Part shown: one piece after another, positions 1-8,867 of the stretch
Layout: the number at the start of each line of letters is the position of its first letter
How positions within the stretch are numbered: position 1 is the stretch's first letter
NCBI GenBank assembly: GCA_027487845.1
Contig: JAIYCV010000026.1
Location: forward strand, 1 to 64,000
Direction: 5' to 3'
Length of the DNA stretch: 64,000 nucleotides
Source: Flammeovirgaceae bacterium
GTDB lineage: Bacteria; Bacteroidota; Bacteroidia; Cytophagales; Cyclobacteriaceae
Made by a program: the position numbers and the translations under genes
Notes under the pieces: generated by a model
Databases searched by the model: none
The model's input: only the letters and a program-made list of their open reading frames with translations
What the model was told of the DNA's origin: nothing

Positions 1-16
1 TGTCTTTTCCATAAAC

Positions 17-50
17 AAAAAAAGTTTAGTGAAACCACTTTCACTAAACT
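17..50 (-). terminator. intrinsic terminator of the DUF2723 gene
   Basis: There is a perfect 12-bp stem: 23-34 (AGTTTAGTGAAA) pairs with 39-50 (TTTCACTAAACT) around the 4-base loop CCAC. Read on the minus strand, the stem is followed by a run of seven T (complement of 17-23). It lies about 100 bases beyond the stop of the minus-strand gene at 152..3151, as expected for its rho-independent terminator. Confidence 0.85.
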
Positions 51-151
51 CCTTGTAACTATATGATTGTCAATGCCCCCAACGGGGTGTCACCAACTAT
101 TTTTCAGTAATATGCCTTTGTTTACATTAGAAAGCAAGCTCTCCTAGCCTG

Positions 152-3151
152 CTAGAATCCCCTCGCTCCTTGCAGGGCATTGAAATGCTTTTCATACATG
201 GCTTCTATTTTCTTGCCTAATTCATCTTCTCCATTGGCGTAGAGAATGCGGTATAACTCACCCAGTATGTATAAATTTATTCGAAGGTCGCGTGTTATAC
301 CTCCTTCTTTTATCAGGTACCCTGCCATTTCATCGGCATTAACGGCCATTTGGTTTATCACTTCAATTGCCTTCGCCTTCTCACCCACCTTAAACAGCAT
401 CTCGATAGTAGCAGGTGTAGTCACATCATAGGGAATTGCCTTGCCCGGCATTTTCTCTATCGAAAACAACAACACTTTTCTGGCCTTCTCCAATTTATTC
501 TCTTTGGTGCCCTCAATAGTAATAGTTTCGGTGCTAGAATTTTTTTCGATAGAATCTTCATCTATCAGGGCTCCGGCCAATGCATTCAGGCTGCTCCGAT
601 GATTGAGCACAAACATTTTGTAATCATCCGTAAAGTAAAGTTTATCGTTGTCGAGCCCGCGATAGCTAAAGTTTTCGATCATGTTTTTGTAAGCCACCTC
701 CGTATTCACAAAATCTTCTTTGTCAGAAGCAGGTCTCTTCATAGGCAACAAGCGATAAGCATTTCCCTCTTGCACCAAGTATTTCTCAATATCAAAATTG
801 ATTTGCGACTTTGAGGTGTTGTTGAAATAGATGGGGCGTTCCCAATTATTGGTGGCTATTACATCAAGTATCGCTAAGTCTTTTTTCTCCAACACACTTT
901 TGGTCATTCTTATCTGCATTTGATCCACCGCCAAGCTATCATACCCTTTCGGGATAATTCCCATTTTCAACACTTCCTCCTTGTTTACTTCCAACGTAAG
1001 TAATTTGCTAGGCACAATGTTGGAATCATCGTAGCGAAGTTGTTGATAGTTTTTGCCTAGCAACCCAATGTATTGCTTTAAGTCGATGCTCTTGATTTTT
1101 AAGTCGGAGTAACGCAAGTAATCATTCGGGCCACCTTGCTGATAATCTTTTAGCGTAAGTGTATACGGAAGCGGCTCCGATTCATACGCTTTTCTCATTG
1201 TTTGTTCTATGTACCAATCGGTGTTATAGTAACTCAATACTACTACACGCACATCGGTGCGGAATCCTTCCACTTCTTGGGCATACCACAACATGAAGGT
1301 GTCATTATCGCCACCCGTAAAGAGGATTGAATTGGGGGCACACGAAGCAAGATAGTTTTTGCCAGAGTCTACAGAGAAGAAACGGTCTGACCGGTTGTGG
1401 TCGTCCCAATTTTGAGACGCCATTATGGCTGGGGCCGATAAACAAACCAGCGTAGCAACCACAGCAGCTGTCTTCAGATTTTTGGTGATCTTGTTGACAA
1501 CTTCTGCGACAGCCAGCACGGCAAAGCCAATCCAAAATGCATAGGCATAGGTAGAACCCGCATAAATATAGTCGCGCTCGCGGGGTTCATCAGGGGGCGA
1601 GTTTAGATAAACCACGATGGCTACACCCAGCATGACGAACAAAAGAGCCACCACTGAAAAATTCTTCGTGTCTTTCATAAACTGATAGAACATACCTATC
1701 AAACCCAACACAAAGGGGATCATAAAGTAGTTGTTGCGTGCCTTATTGCTGGCCAGCGCATACGGCACTTTTTTAAACCACTCGTTGGGGCCGAGCCAAT
1801 CGGCACCTTGTTCATCGCTTTGGCGGCCTGCATAGTTCCACATAAAATAGCGCATGTACATGGTGCCTATTTGATGCTTAAACATATAGTACAAGTTTTG
1901 GCCGTAAGTGGGTTTCTCTCCTTCTTTTAGCCCAATAATTCTGCGATAGGAGTCAGCATAATCTGAACTCCACGCACGTGGTAACAACACGGCATCACCA
2001 GGTTCATATTCATACTCAAATTTCCGTTCAGAAATTTCATATTTGTCTTTGCCTTTTATATAAACGTTGGCTCCGTATTTGACACCGATAGGCCTGGCAG
2101 TAAAGTAAGGACCAAACAATAAAGGCCTGCTTCCGTATTGCTCGCGCTTTAAATACTTCACAAAGCTCATTACATCTTTAGGGGCGTTTTCGTTAATGGG
2201 CGTTGAGTAGTTGGAGCGAATAACGATAGTAGCATAAGAACAGTAGCCGATCAAAATAAAGGTGGTTGAAAGAACAAAGGTGTTGAGCAGCACTTTCTGT
2301 TTCTTTTGGGTGTACATAATGCTCCAAACCAAAATAGTGATCAACAAAAAAGCAAACGTGATAGCACCAGAGCCGAAAGGTAAACCAAGCGTGTTCACAA
2401 ACACTACCTCAAAATTCCCCGCAAGGGTAGGCAAACCGGGAATAATAAAATCGTTGATAAACAATACTAACCCTACGCTGATGGCAAGCGCTGCGATAAC
2501 GCCCCATTGGGTAGTTTTATATTTTTTGAAATAATAGATCAAGCCTAAGGCAGGCAATGCCACCAAGTTTAATAAGTGAATACCAATGGAAAGGCCAATC
2601 ATATAGGCAGTAAAGATCAACCATCGGTTGGCGGCTGATTCATCCTCAATCACCTCCCACTTTAAAATTGCCCATACTACAAATGCGGTGAAGAAAGACG
2701 ACATGGCGTACACCTCGGCTTCCACAGCCGAAAACCAAAAGGAATCAGAAAATGTATAGGCGAGTGAGCCCACTAAGCCTGCACCCATCAACACCCAAAT
2801 TTGGTCTGTTTTAAGGTCTTGAACTTTCGCTACACCCAGCATTTTGCGGCCAAAAAGGGTAATAGACCAAAACAAGAATAGGATAGTGAAGGCACTGCCC
2901 ACCACACTTAAGAAATTTACCCAATAGGCTACTTTGGTAACATCGCCAAAAGCTAGAAATGAAAACATTCTGCCCAACAACATTTGTAAAGGCGCCCCAG
3001 GCGGATGCGAAACCTCCAATTTATATGCCACGGCAATAAACTCACCGCAGTCCCAATAGCTGGCAGTTTCTTCAAAGGTGAACCAATAGGTAATGAGTGC
3101 GATGGCGAAGGCTACCCATCCTACCAGGTTATTCGTCTTTTGGAAATTCAT
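152..3151 (-). CDS. DUF2723 polytopic membrane protein (GT-C-like)
   Basis: A 999-residue DUF2723 protein. The N-terminus has the family signature WDCGEF (33-38) and HPPGAPL (49-55). About eleven hydrophobic segments fill roughly the first 580 residues, and a soluble C-terminal part of about 400 residues follows. The fold is thought to resemble GT-C, protein O-mannosyltransferase-like enzymes that use lipid-linked sugar donors. A role in protein or envelope glycosylation at the inner membrane is therefore the best guess, but the substrate cannot be read from sequence. The gene stands alone with its own terminator. ATG start; the length is normal for Bacteroidota homologues. Confidence 0.88.
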   Translation of the reverse strand: MNFQKTNNLVGWVAFAIALITYWFTFEETASYWDCGEFIAVAYKLEVSHPPGAPLQMLLGRMFSFLAFGDVTKVAYWVNFLSVVGSAFTILFLFWSITLFGRKMLGVAKVQDLKTDQIWVLMGAGLVGSLAYTFSDSFWFSAVEAEVYAMSSFFTAFVVWAILKWEVIEDESAANRWLIFTAYMIGLSIGIHLLNLVALPALGLIYYFKKYKTTQWGVIAALAISVGLVLFINDFIIPGLPTLAGNFEVVFVNTLGLPFGSGAITFAFLLITILVWSIMYTQKKQKVLLNTFVLSTTFILIGYCSYATIVIRSNYSTPINENAPKDVMSFVKYLKREQYGSRPLLFGPYFTARPIGVKYGANVYIKGKDKYEISERKFEYEYEPGDAVLLPRAWSSDYADSYRRIIGLKEGEKPTYGQNLYYMFKHQIGTMYMRYFMWNYAGRQSDEQGADWLGPNEWFKKVPYALASNKARNNYFMIPFVLGLIGMFYQFMKDTKNFSVVALLFVMLGVAIVVYLNSPPDEPRERDYIYAGSTYAYAFWIGFAVLAVAEVVNKITKNLKTAAVVATLVCLSAPAIMASQNWDDHNRSDRFFSVDSGKNYLASCAPNSILFTGGDNDTFMLWYAQEVEGFRTDVRVVVLSYYNTDWYIEQTMRKAYESEPLPYTLTLKDYQQGGPNDYLRYSDLKIKSIDLKQYIGLLGKNYQQLRYDDSNIVPSKLLTLEVNKEEVLKMGIIPKGYDSLAVDQMQIRMTKSVLEKKDLAILDVIATNNWERPIYFNNTSKSQINFDIEKYLVQEGNAYRLLPMKRPASDKEDFVNTEVAYKNMIENFSYRGLDNDKLYFTDDYKMFVLNHRSSLNALAGALIDEDSIEKNSSTETITIEGTKENKLEKARKVLLFSIEKMPGKAIPYDVTTPATIEMLFKVGEKAKAIEVINQMAVNADEMAGYLIKEGGITRDLRINLYILGELYRILYANGEDELGKKIEAMYEKHFNALQGARGF

Positions 3152-3422
3152 AGATTTAATAAGGCAAATTAGGTTGCGAAAATAAGGAAATAAGTGGATA
3201 GTTAATGTTGGAGGTAAACGCGAAGTTCTATATTGTTGTTGCTTTGGATTTAATGGATCACACCTTCATTCAGTTTTGCCCACTTTGAGTCAGCAGAACG
3301 CGGATATTTAATGGTGCTTTTTGCCTTTGAATAGCGATCCTATTCCTATATTAAACAATTGGTTAGGTTCTATAGATCAAAAACGCTTTGACGTTTTCAC
3401 CTACCCATCTCTGGCATTCACC

Positions 3423-3430
3423 TACTTTTG
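3423..3430 (+). promoter_or_regulatory. Bacteroidota -7 box upstream of LiaF-like gene
   Basis: TACTTTTG matches TAnnTTTG exactly, about 72 bases before the ATG at 3503. No well-spaced TTTG -33 element is visible, so the assignment is tentative. Confidence 0.35.
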
Positions 3431-3433
3431 TCC

Positions 3434-3467
3434 TAGCCCTACCTTTTAAGGGTGGCTATTTTTATTT
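3434..3467 (+). terminator. terminator-like stem-loop in the LiaF-like leader
   Basis: TAGCC (3434-3438) pairs with GGCTA (3454-3458), with an inner ACC/GGT pairing and a 2-base bulge. The T-rich tract TTTTTATTT follows at 3459-3467. It sits right after the proposed -7 box, at the expected 5' end of the mRNA. It could be a 5'-protective hairpin, an attenuator or part of an interspersed element (compare GTCCTAGCCC near 28570). Confidence 0.35.
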
Positions 3468-3502
3468 CGCTTGCGTTGCTTTGAACATAAATTTATACAA
3501 TT

Positions 3503-4234
3503 ATGGAAAAGATAAATGACCTTGAACCGATCGAAAAGAAATCATTGAAGGAGCCTGCTGGCCGCGTTTGGGTTGGGCTTGGCTTTATAATAGTGGGAGG
3601 ATTCCTATTGGCGGAACGTTCGGGGCTTGATCTACCCTACTGGCTGTTTAGCTGGAAAATGATTTTGATTGCAGTAGGACTATTTATTGGAGCGAGACGC
3701 TCATTTAAACCAGGAACTTGGATTATTCTGGTTTTGATCGGTAGTGCTTTTCTGGCCGAAGATATCTTCTTTGACTTCAATCTTCGCCCGTATTATTGGC
3801 CCATCATTGTTATTTCGATTGGGTTGGTTATACTGCTGCGGTCGCCTAAAAAAAAGAGCGCAGACAAAGATTGGGGAATGACCCACGAAAGCAACGACAA
3901 CGTAATTAGGGTAACCTCGGTGTTAAGCGGCACAAAAGAAAACGTAATTTCGAAAGATTTTAAAGGGGGCGAGATTACTTCGATATTAGGGGGGTCGGAA
4001 ATCAACTTAAGCCAAGCAGACATGACCGCCACTGCCACTATTGATATTACCAATGTAATGGGTGGCACAGTAATAATTGTACCTCCACACTGGGGCATTA
4101 AATCAGATGTAGTGTGCATACTTGGTGGTGTGGACGAAAAGCGAGCTGTGGGCAAAAATTTTTCTGATCCCAATAAACTTCTTCGGATTACTGGAACTTG
4201 TTTGCTGGGCGGAGTGGAGATTAAAAGTTATTAA
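3503..4234 (+). CDS. LiaF-like membrane protein (LiaF TM region plus C-terminal domain)
   Basis: A 243-residue protein with four hydrophobic segments in roughly residues 20-112, then a soluble beta-rich domain (about 130-243). That domain has the repeated pattern SVLSG, TSILGGSEINLS, TNVMGGTVIIVPP and CLLGGVEI, typical of the LiaF / cell-wall-active antibiotic response C-terminal domain. In Firmicutes, LiaF restrains the envelope-stress sensor LiaS. In Bacteroidota, similar proteins sit beside LytS/LytTR systems, as here: a DUF4288 gene, a histidine kinase and a response regulator follow with tiny gaps. A role in envelope-stress signalling through that kinase is inferred from family and position. 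Confidence 0.8.
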   Translation: MEKINDLEPIEKKSLKEPAGRVWVGLGFIIVGGFLLAERSGLDLPYWLFSWKMILIAVGLFIGARRSFKPGTWIILVLIGSAFLAEDIFFDFNLRPYYWPIIVISIGLVILLRSPKKKSADKDWGMTHESNDNVIRVTSVLSGTKENVISKDFKGGEITSILGGSEINLSQADMTATATIDITNVMGGTVIIVPPHWGIKSDVVCILGGVDEKRAVGKNFSDPNKLLRITGTCLLGGVEIKSY

Positions 4235-4263
4235 AATACCAACACTCAAACAAGCGAAGCGGT

Positions 4264-4602
4264 ATGAATTGGTATGTTGTTAAAATCGTTTTCAAAATCG
4301 TTTCTGTAAAAGAGGTAAATCAGACTCAATTTGACGAACAACTGAAGTTGATTGAAGCTGCTAACGAAGAAGAAGCGTTGTTAAAATCGAGGGTTTATGG
4401 ACTAACAGAAGAGTCAACATCACTTGCCGATTCAAATCAACTTTGTAAATGGGAGTTTGTGAATATCGCAGAGTTAAATTTGGTGCCAAGTTTTACAGAT
4501 GGCACCGAATTGTACTCGTTAGTGCATGAAACCAACGAAGCTCAGAACTACATTAATTTTGTGCATTACAAAGCGGCAGCACTTCAATTGAGATTTGCGT
4601 GA
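4264..4602 (+). CDS. DUF4288 domain protein
   Basis: A 112-residue cytoplasmic protein that starts MNWYVVKIVFKI and carries the EEALLKSRVYG stretch seen in DUF4288 proteins. It has no signal peptide or membrane segment. It lies 29 bases after the LiaF-like gene, and its TGA overlaps the ATG of the following histidine kinase (TGATG), so it is probably translationally coupled to the sensor. No biochemical function is known for the family. The position suggests an accessory part of the LiaF/LytS/LytTR unit. Confidence 0.75.
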   Translation: MNWYVVKIVFKIVSVKEVNQTQFDEQLKLIEAANEEEALLKSRVYGLTEESTSLADSNQLCKWEFVNIAELNLVPSFTDGTELYSLVHETNEAQNYINFVHYKAAALQLRFA

Positions 4603-5639
4603 TGTTCAAATCCATTCCATTTGCGCTAAAAGTCGGCATCTCGTACCTAGTTTGGGCTATCTTTTGTGGCGTATGTCAGGCACTCACTATTTTGCGTTTT
4701 GGCTTCCGCTGGAATGAAGCTGTTACTGACGCAATTGCCACGCAAACGTTGATTGCCCTTGCTTGTTTTATTGTGAACAAAACGCTTCGGCTAGGGTTAC
4801 CAACGACAAAAAAAATAATCCAAGCATTGATTCAGCCGCTAGGACTTGCTGGGCTGGGAGTAATGGCGCAAGAATGTCTTATCGTTGAACTTATTAAAAC
4901 AACAGATTACGAAGTGTTTTTTGCAAATTCCTATCCGATAAGACTTTTTTATAACCTATTGATGATTCTTTTGATTTCAATCATCACTTGGTTTTGGGGT
5001 TACTTTCGGGATCAGCAAGAAAGCATCAGCCGAAAAGAAGATGCCGAGCGTCTTTCCCGCGAAGCTGAATTGGCAAATCTTCGTCAGCAATTGCAGCCTC
5101 ATTTTTTGTTCAACAGCTTAAACTCAATCAGTGCTTTGGTCGGTTCGCAACCTGAAAGAGCGCGTGCCATGATTCAACAGTTAAGCGACTTTCTTAGGGG
5201 TACGTTGAAGAAAGATGATAAGCAGTTAATCACGCTAACCGAAGAACTTGCTCACTTGCAATTGTACCTGGATATTGAAAAGGTTCGGTTCGGCCATCGG
5301 CTAGAGACAGCTATCCACGCGAGTGACGAAAGCCTCTCGCTAGCCCTTCCATCGTTACTCCTTCAGCCCATCGTGGAGAATGCGATTAAATTTGGTTTGT
5401 ATGATACGTTGGACGAAATCGAAATTGACCTATCGGCACGAAAGGAAAATAATTATTTAATCGTGGAGGTAAAAAACCCATTCGACCCAACCACTGCCTC
5501 GCCAAAAAAAGGAACAGGTTTTGGGTTGCAATCTGTTGACAGGCGACTCTTTTTAGTGTATGGACAAAGTAGTTTGTTAACTATTAAACAAGATGGAAAC
5601 ACCTTCATCACCACGTTAAAAATTCCACAACTGGCATGA
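4602..5639 (+). CDS. LytS/YehU-type sensor histidine kinase
   Basis: A 345-residue sensor kinase counted from the ATG at 4602; a GTG one codon earlier is possible. Four to five hydrophobic segments occupy about residues 10-135. A short coiled linker and a His_kinase domain follow: phospho-acceptor H167 in QLQPHFLFNSLNS, and an N-box with N260 in LLLQPIVENAIKFG. It has no periplasmic sensor domain, so it may sense the membrane or depend on the LiaF-like partner. Its end overlaps the response regulator start by four bases (ATGA), so both are made together. Confidence 0.92.
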   Translation: MFKSIPFALKVGISYLVWAIFCGVCQALTILRFGFRWNEAVTDAIATQTLIALACFIVNKTLRLGLPTTKKIIQALIQPLGLAGLGVMAQECLIVELIKTTDYEVFFANSYPIRLFYNLLMILLISIITWFWGYFRDQQESISRKEDAERLSREAELANLRQQLQPHFLFNSLNSISALVGSQPERARAMIQQLSDFLRGTLKKDDKQLITLTEELAHLQLYLDIEKVRFGHRLETAIHASDESLSLALPSLLLQPIVENAIKFGLYDTLDEIEIDLSARKENNYLIVEVKNPFDPTTASPKKGTGFGLQSVDRRLFLVYGQSSLLTIKQDGNTFITTLKIPQLA

Positions 5640-6367
5640 TTAAAACTATTCTTATTGATGATGAACCGCTGGCTCGCTCAATTGTAAGAGAGTACCTTCA
5701 AGGATATTCTGAAATCGAAATTTTACAAGAGTGCGGCAATGGGTTTGAAGGGGTCAAAGCTATTTCGGAGCATCAACCAGATTTAATTTTTCTGGACATA
5801 CAAATGCCTAAAATCAACGGGTTTGAAATGCTGGAGTTGATAGAGCAACCGCCTGCGGTTATTTTCACCACCGCGTTTGACGAGTATGCCATTAAAGCAT
5901 TTGAAGCCCATGCCATTGATTACCTCTTAAAACCCTTCAGCAAAGAGCGTTTTGACAAAGCAATGCACGCGTGGTTGGCTAACAGAGGCAATAAAGTTAC
6001 AGCCCCATTGGCAGAATCTATTTCAACCCAGCCCGAAGAACACTCACGCATTGTAGTAAAGAAAGGAAACAATATCGTAATTGTGCCTGTTCAACAAATT
6101 CATTTTATTGAAGCCTACGATGACTACGTTAAAATACACACCACGGATGGTTTCTATTTGAAAAAGAAGACCATGAGTTTCTATGAAAATGCGCTGGACG
6201 CTACCAAGTTTGTGCGGGTTCACAGGTCGTATATTATGAACCTACAAGAATTAACTCGCATCGAGCCATTGGCGAAAGACTCCTATCTAGCATTGCTAAA
6301 AAATGGAGCAAAGATTCCGTTGAGTCAAACAGGATATGGTAAACTGAAAACGGTGCTGGGGATTTAA
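5636..6367 (+). CDS. LytTR-family response regulator
   Basis: A 243-residue regulator. The receiver domain (1-120) has acidic residues D8, D9 and E10, phospho-acceptor D54 in FLDIQMP, and the conserved K99 in LLKP. A LytTR DNA-binding domain (about 140-243) contains the FIEAYDDYVKIHT and VRVHRSYIMNL signatures. It overlaps its cognate kinase by four bases. The likely targets are the LiaF-like operon or envelope genes, but no binding sites were identified. Its stop codon abuts the convergent downstream gene with no spacer. Confidence 0.93.
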   Translation: MIKTILIDDEPLARSIVREYLQGYSEIEILQECGNGFEGVKAISEHQPDLIFLDIQMPKINGFEMLELIEQPPAVIFTTAFDEYAIKAFEAHAIDYLLKPFSKERFDKAMHAWLANRGNKVTAPLAESISTQPEEHSRIVVKKGNNIVIVPVQQIHFIEAYDDYVKIHTTDGFYLKKKTMSFYENALDATKFVRVHRSYIMNLQELTRIEPLAKDSYLALLKNGAKIPLSQTGYGKLKTVLGI

Positions 6368-6793
6368 CTATTTCTTTAATTGGAAATGTTCGTATAGCCA
6401 GTCTATCTCACCTGATTCTACATCCCCATCGATTAATAGCCCATTTAAATCGAACGAACCGACTATTCGCTTTTTAACGACCAATAACAACTTTCTATTT
6501 GGCAACTTGTTCGTCATTAACTTCAATCGCTTTAATGCCGGATCCGATAACTTAATTTGGATGCGCTTGGTTTGCTTTACAGCATCATATTGCATGTCCC
6601 CAATCGACTCGAAATCCTTAAGCCCAATGACTGGCTCTTTTGTTATGCAGTAGTGCTTTTTATTATCGAACGAGTCTGCCCAATACTTGCAATGTTTGTT
6701 AGTGGACTCGTAATAAAAACCTGTGTCGTTCTGCGACAAGCAGTTAACGGAATAACTTATTAGAACAAGAAAAAAAAATCCTTTTCCGATCAT
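6368..6793 (-). CDS. small exported protein, weakly SecD-P1-like
   Basis: A 141-residue protein with a signal peptide (about 1-20, cleavage likely before the Q of CLSQ). The mature part has a stretch of about 50 residues (roughly 78-130) reading IQIKLSDPALKRLK, KLLLVVKKRIVGSF and LLIDGDVESGEI. It resembles the head subdomain of the SecD periplasmic P1 domain, where a substrate-like strand precedes 'val-x-gly-x-val-x-ser'. That similarity is my reading and is weak. No function can be assigned. It is convergent and flush with the response regulator (stops at 6367/6368). Start ATG at 6793. Confidence 0.6.
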   Translation of the reverse strand: MIGKGFFFLVLISYSVNCLSQNDTGFYYESTNKHCKYWADSFDNKKHYCITKEPVIGLKDFESIGDMQYDAVKQTKRIQIKLSDPALKRLKLMTNKLPNRKLLLVVKKRIVGSFDLNGLLIDGDVESGEIDWLYEHFQLKK

Positions 6794-6814
6794 AAATCAA
6801 AAAACGGTTTGATC

Positions 6815-7477
6815 TCAATGGATTGCCTCCACCAAAAAATCTTTAAAAGGCATCGCTGTTTTTGTTACAAGGGTTAACTCCTTCAAGAATTTTTTGGCTT
6901 TTACTTCCTCATCCGTAAACGGATGAGATACAATGAAACTCTTATGTTTTAGAAGCTCCAATTGGGGATGATCTTTCGCATAGCCCTTTGGGGCAGTCTT
7001 TAACTTATCAAAATCATCAAGCGATGGAAAGAGTTTTTTAAACGCTTTTGCATTTATAATTTCCAACAGTTTTTCAGAATTGTAATCGATCTCTTGTCTA
7101 ATTTTCGCGAGCTTTTCCGCTTCGGGCATGTACATGCCGGCTGCAATAAAACTTTTGTTTCCCGGCTGCAAGTGTAAATAATAGCCGGGCTCTTGTTCCA
7201 TCTTTCCACCTGGTGAAAACCCAGCACCCATGTTTATTTTATATCGACTTTTGTCTTTGCTAAAACGCACATCGCGATAGATTCTAAAGCCTAGCTTTTT
7301 GGGATTTAAAGTGGCTAGGCTTTCATCCAGTTTAACAAGCTCGTTCAAAAACGCAGCAAGAAACTCATCGAAGTTGGCTTTGGCTTGAAGATAGACGGGC
7401 TTGTTTTTTTCAAACCATTCGCGATTGTTGTTCTTGGCAAGTGAAGCAAGAAATTTTAAAACCTGTGATAAATCCAT
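6815..7477 (-). CDS. DUF2461 (TIGR02453) family protein
   Basis: A 220-residue protein of the DUF2461 family. The motifs NNREWFEKNKP near the N-terminus, GFRIYRDVRFSKDKSRYK and a GYYLHLQPG segment mark the family. It is cytoplasmic and of unknown function. I chose the ATG at 7477 (MDLSQVLKFL) because it begins at the conserved N-terminus and leaves a 13-base gap after the murF stop. A TTG 30 bases upstream would overlap murF. It is probably co-transcribed with murF. Confidence 0.85.
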   Translation of the reverse strand: MDLSQVLKFLASLAKNNNREWFEKNKPVYLQAKANFDEFLAAFLNELVKLDESLATLNPKKLGFRIYRDVRFSKDKSRYKINMGAGFSPGGKMEQEPGYYLHLQPGNKSFIAAGMYMPEAEKLAKIRQEIDYNSEKLLEIINAKAFKKLFPSLDDFDKLKTAPKGYAKDHPQLELLKHKSFIVSHPFTDEEVKAKKFLKELTLVTKTAMPFKDFLVEAIH

Positions 7478-7490
7478 AGCTAGTAAATTT

Positions 7491-8771
7491 TTATAAACTG
7501 TCAACAATAGTCTCTAACCCTATTCCGCGCGAAGCTTTCACTAAAATGGTTGCGCCCGTGATAGGTTGTTTCGCCAGCAGTTCAATGAGTTCTTGTTTAG
7601 TCTCAACGTGTTTAATGGCAGCGTTTACTTCTCGTGCCGACTTCATTAAACCGCCTACTACATACGCTTCGTTTATGTTTAGTTCTTTCAAAAGTTCACC
7701 AATTCGCTTGTGTTCAGCCGCGGCATCATCACCCAATTCAAACATATCTCCCAAAATGGCCACCTTTCTATTGGCGTTTATTTTTGATAGGTTAATAATG
7801 GCCGCTTCCATCGAGGTGGGGTTAGCATTGTAGGCGTCTAAAATGATCGTATTGGTACCCTTGTTGATTATTTGTGAGCGCATATTGCTAGGCTCATAAG
7901 TCTGCACTGCCTCGTTTGCCATAATTGGGTCTACACCGAAATATACTCCAAGACACAGCGCCACAGCAATGTTTTCAAAGTTATATGTTCCCGTAAGGCG
8001 GGTTGTTAGCACTTCTCCATTTTCAGCTCTTACACGCACAAAGGGATTGGCCTCAATGAACTCGCAATGATAAAAATCTTGTGGGCCTGGATAAAAATAA
8101 GGGTAGTCAAAATCGGCAGCGAAAGGTGCTAAAATTGGATTTTGAGAATTGATAAATACGGCTCCGAGATTACCCAGTAAGTGTTTGTAAAGTTCTGTCT
8201 TTCCCTTTATGATATTTTGAAAACCACCAAACTCGCCAATGTGCGCTTTGCCAATATTGGTGATAAACCCGATGGTAGGATCGCAATAACTGCAGAGTTC
8301 TTCAATATCGCCCACGTGGTTAGCGCCCATTTCAATAATAGCTATCTCGATAGTGTAGTCAATTGAAAGTAGGGTTAACGGCACACCGATGTGATTGTTA
8401 AGATTTCCTTTGGTGGCGTAGGTCTTGTATCTCTTGCTCAGTACGGCATTCAATAGTTCTTTGCTGGTGGTTTTACCATTTGATCCCGTAAGGCCAATAA
8501 CGGGTATGTCCAGCTTGTCGCGATGATATCGAGCCAGTTTTTGGAGGGTCTTTAGGGTGTCTTCTACTAAAATATAGCGTTCGTCCTTTTTAAAATTAAT
8601 GTCATCAATTACAGCATACGCGGCTCCTTTGGCCAGCGCCTCTTCCGCGAAAGCGTTAGCATTAAACTTAGGCCCTTTCAGCGCAAAGAAAATAGAGCCA
8701 GGTACAATCGCACGGGTGTCTGTGCACACTGCACCACATTTTGAAAAGAGATAATAAAGATTTTCAATCAT
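7491..8771 (-). CDS. murF: UDP-N-acetylmuramoyl-tripeptide--D-Ala-D-Ala ligase
   Basis: A 426-residue Mur ligase that adds D-Ala-D-Ala to the UDP-MurNAc-tripeptide, the last cytoplasmic step of peptidoglycan precursor synthesis. The N-terminal substrate domain has DTRAIVPGSIFFALKG from residue 18. The ATP-binding loop is GLTGSNGKTT (93-102), followed by EMGANHVGDI (147-156). The C-terminal domain contains LDAYNANPTSM and the GDMFELG stretch typical of MurF. It lies outside any mur/dcw cluster, next to a DUF2461 gene. Confidence 0.97.
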   Translation of the reverse strand: MIENLYYLFSKCGAVCTDTRAIVPGSIFFALKGPKFNANAFAEEALAKGAAYAVIDDINFKKDERYILVEDTLKTLQKLARYHRDKLDIPVIGLTGSNGKTTSKELLNAVLSKRYKTYATKGNLNNHIGVPLTLLSIDYTIEIAIIEMGANHVGDIEELCSYCDPTIGFITNIGKAHIGEFGGFQNIIKGKTELYKHLLGNLGAVFINSQNPILAPFAADFDYPYFYPGPQDFYHCEFIEANPFVRVRAENGEVLTTRLTGTYNFENIAVALCLGVYFGVDPIMANEAVQTYEPSNMRSQIINKGTNTIILDAYNANPTSMEAAIINLSKINANRKVAILGDMFELGDDAAAEHKRIGELLKELNINEAYVVGGLMKSAREVNAAIKHVETKQELIELLAKQPITGATILVKASRGIGLETIVDSL

Positions 8772-8790
8772 GAAGGGAATCTGATAAAGG

Positions 8791-8809
8791 TTATCTTGCG
8801 CTAAGATAA
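8791..8809. repeat. inverted repeat in murF / FG-GAP intergenic region
   Basis: TTATCTT (8791-8797) and AAGATAA (8803-8809) form a perfect 7-bp inverted repeat around GCGCT, between the divergent murF and T9SS-protein genes. It could be an operator; no regulator is known. Confidence 0.3.
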
Positions 8810-8818
8810 TTCGTTGTA

Positions 8819-8849
8819 TTGTTAATTCGTTGATTTAGGAAAAGATTTG
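8819..8849 (+). promoter_or_regulatory. putative promoter of the FG-GAP/T9SS gene
   Basis: A TTG (8819-8821) and AAGATTTG (8842-8849, fitting nAnnTTTG) are 20 bases apart, close to the Bacteroidota -33/-7 spacing. The ATG follows at 8868. Confidence 0.35.
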
Positions 8850-8867
8850 GCCAGTTGTGCATTCAAA

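Larger units (their letters stand above)
3152..3502. other. 351-base divergent intergenic region
   Basis: This region separates the divergent DUF2723 and LiaF-like genes. It has no convincing ORF or RNA gene. It holds a TAnnTTTG-type box (3423-3430) with a stem-loop directly downstream (3434-3458), and a small inverted repeat AAAACG/CGTTTT around 3382-3399. I could not place a clear promoter for the minus-strand gene. Confidence 0.5.

Noticed and set aside
350..814. 154-codon plus-strand frame opposite the DUF2723 gene
   Set aside because: Antisense to a clear gene; composition is that of a shadow frame.
3152..3502. Riboswitch or small RNA in the 351-base gap
   Set aside because: No known aptamer core or strong structure apart from the hairpin at 3434; nothing supports an RNA gene.
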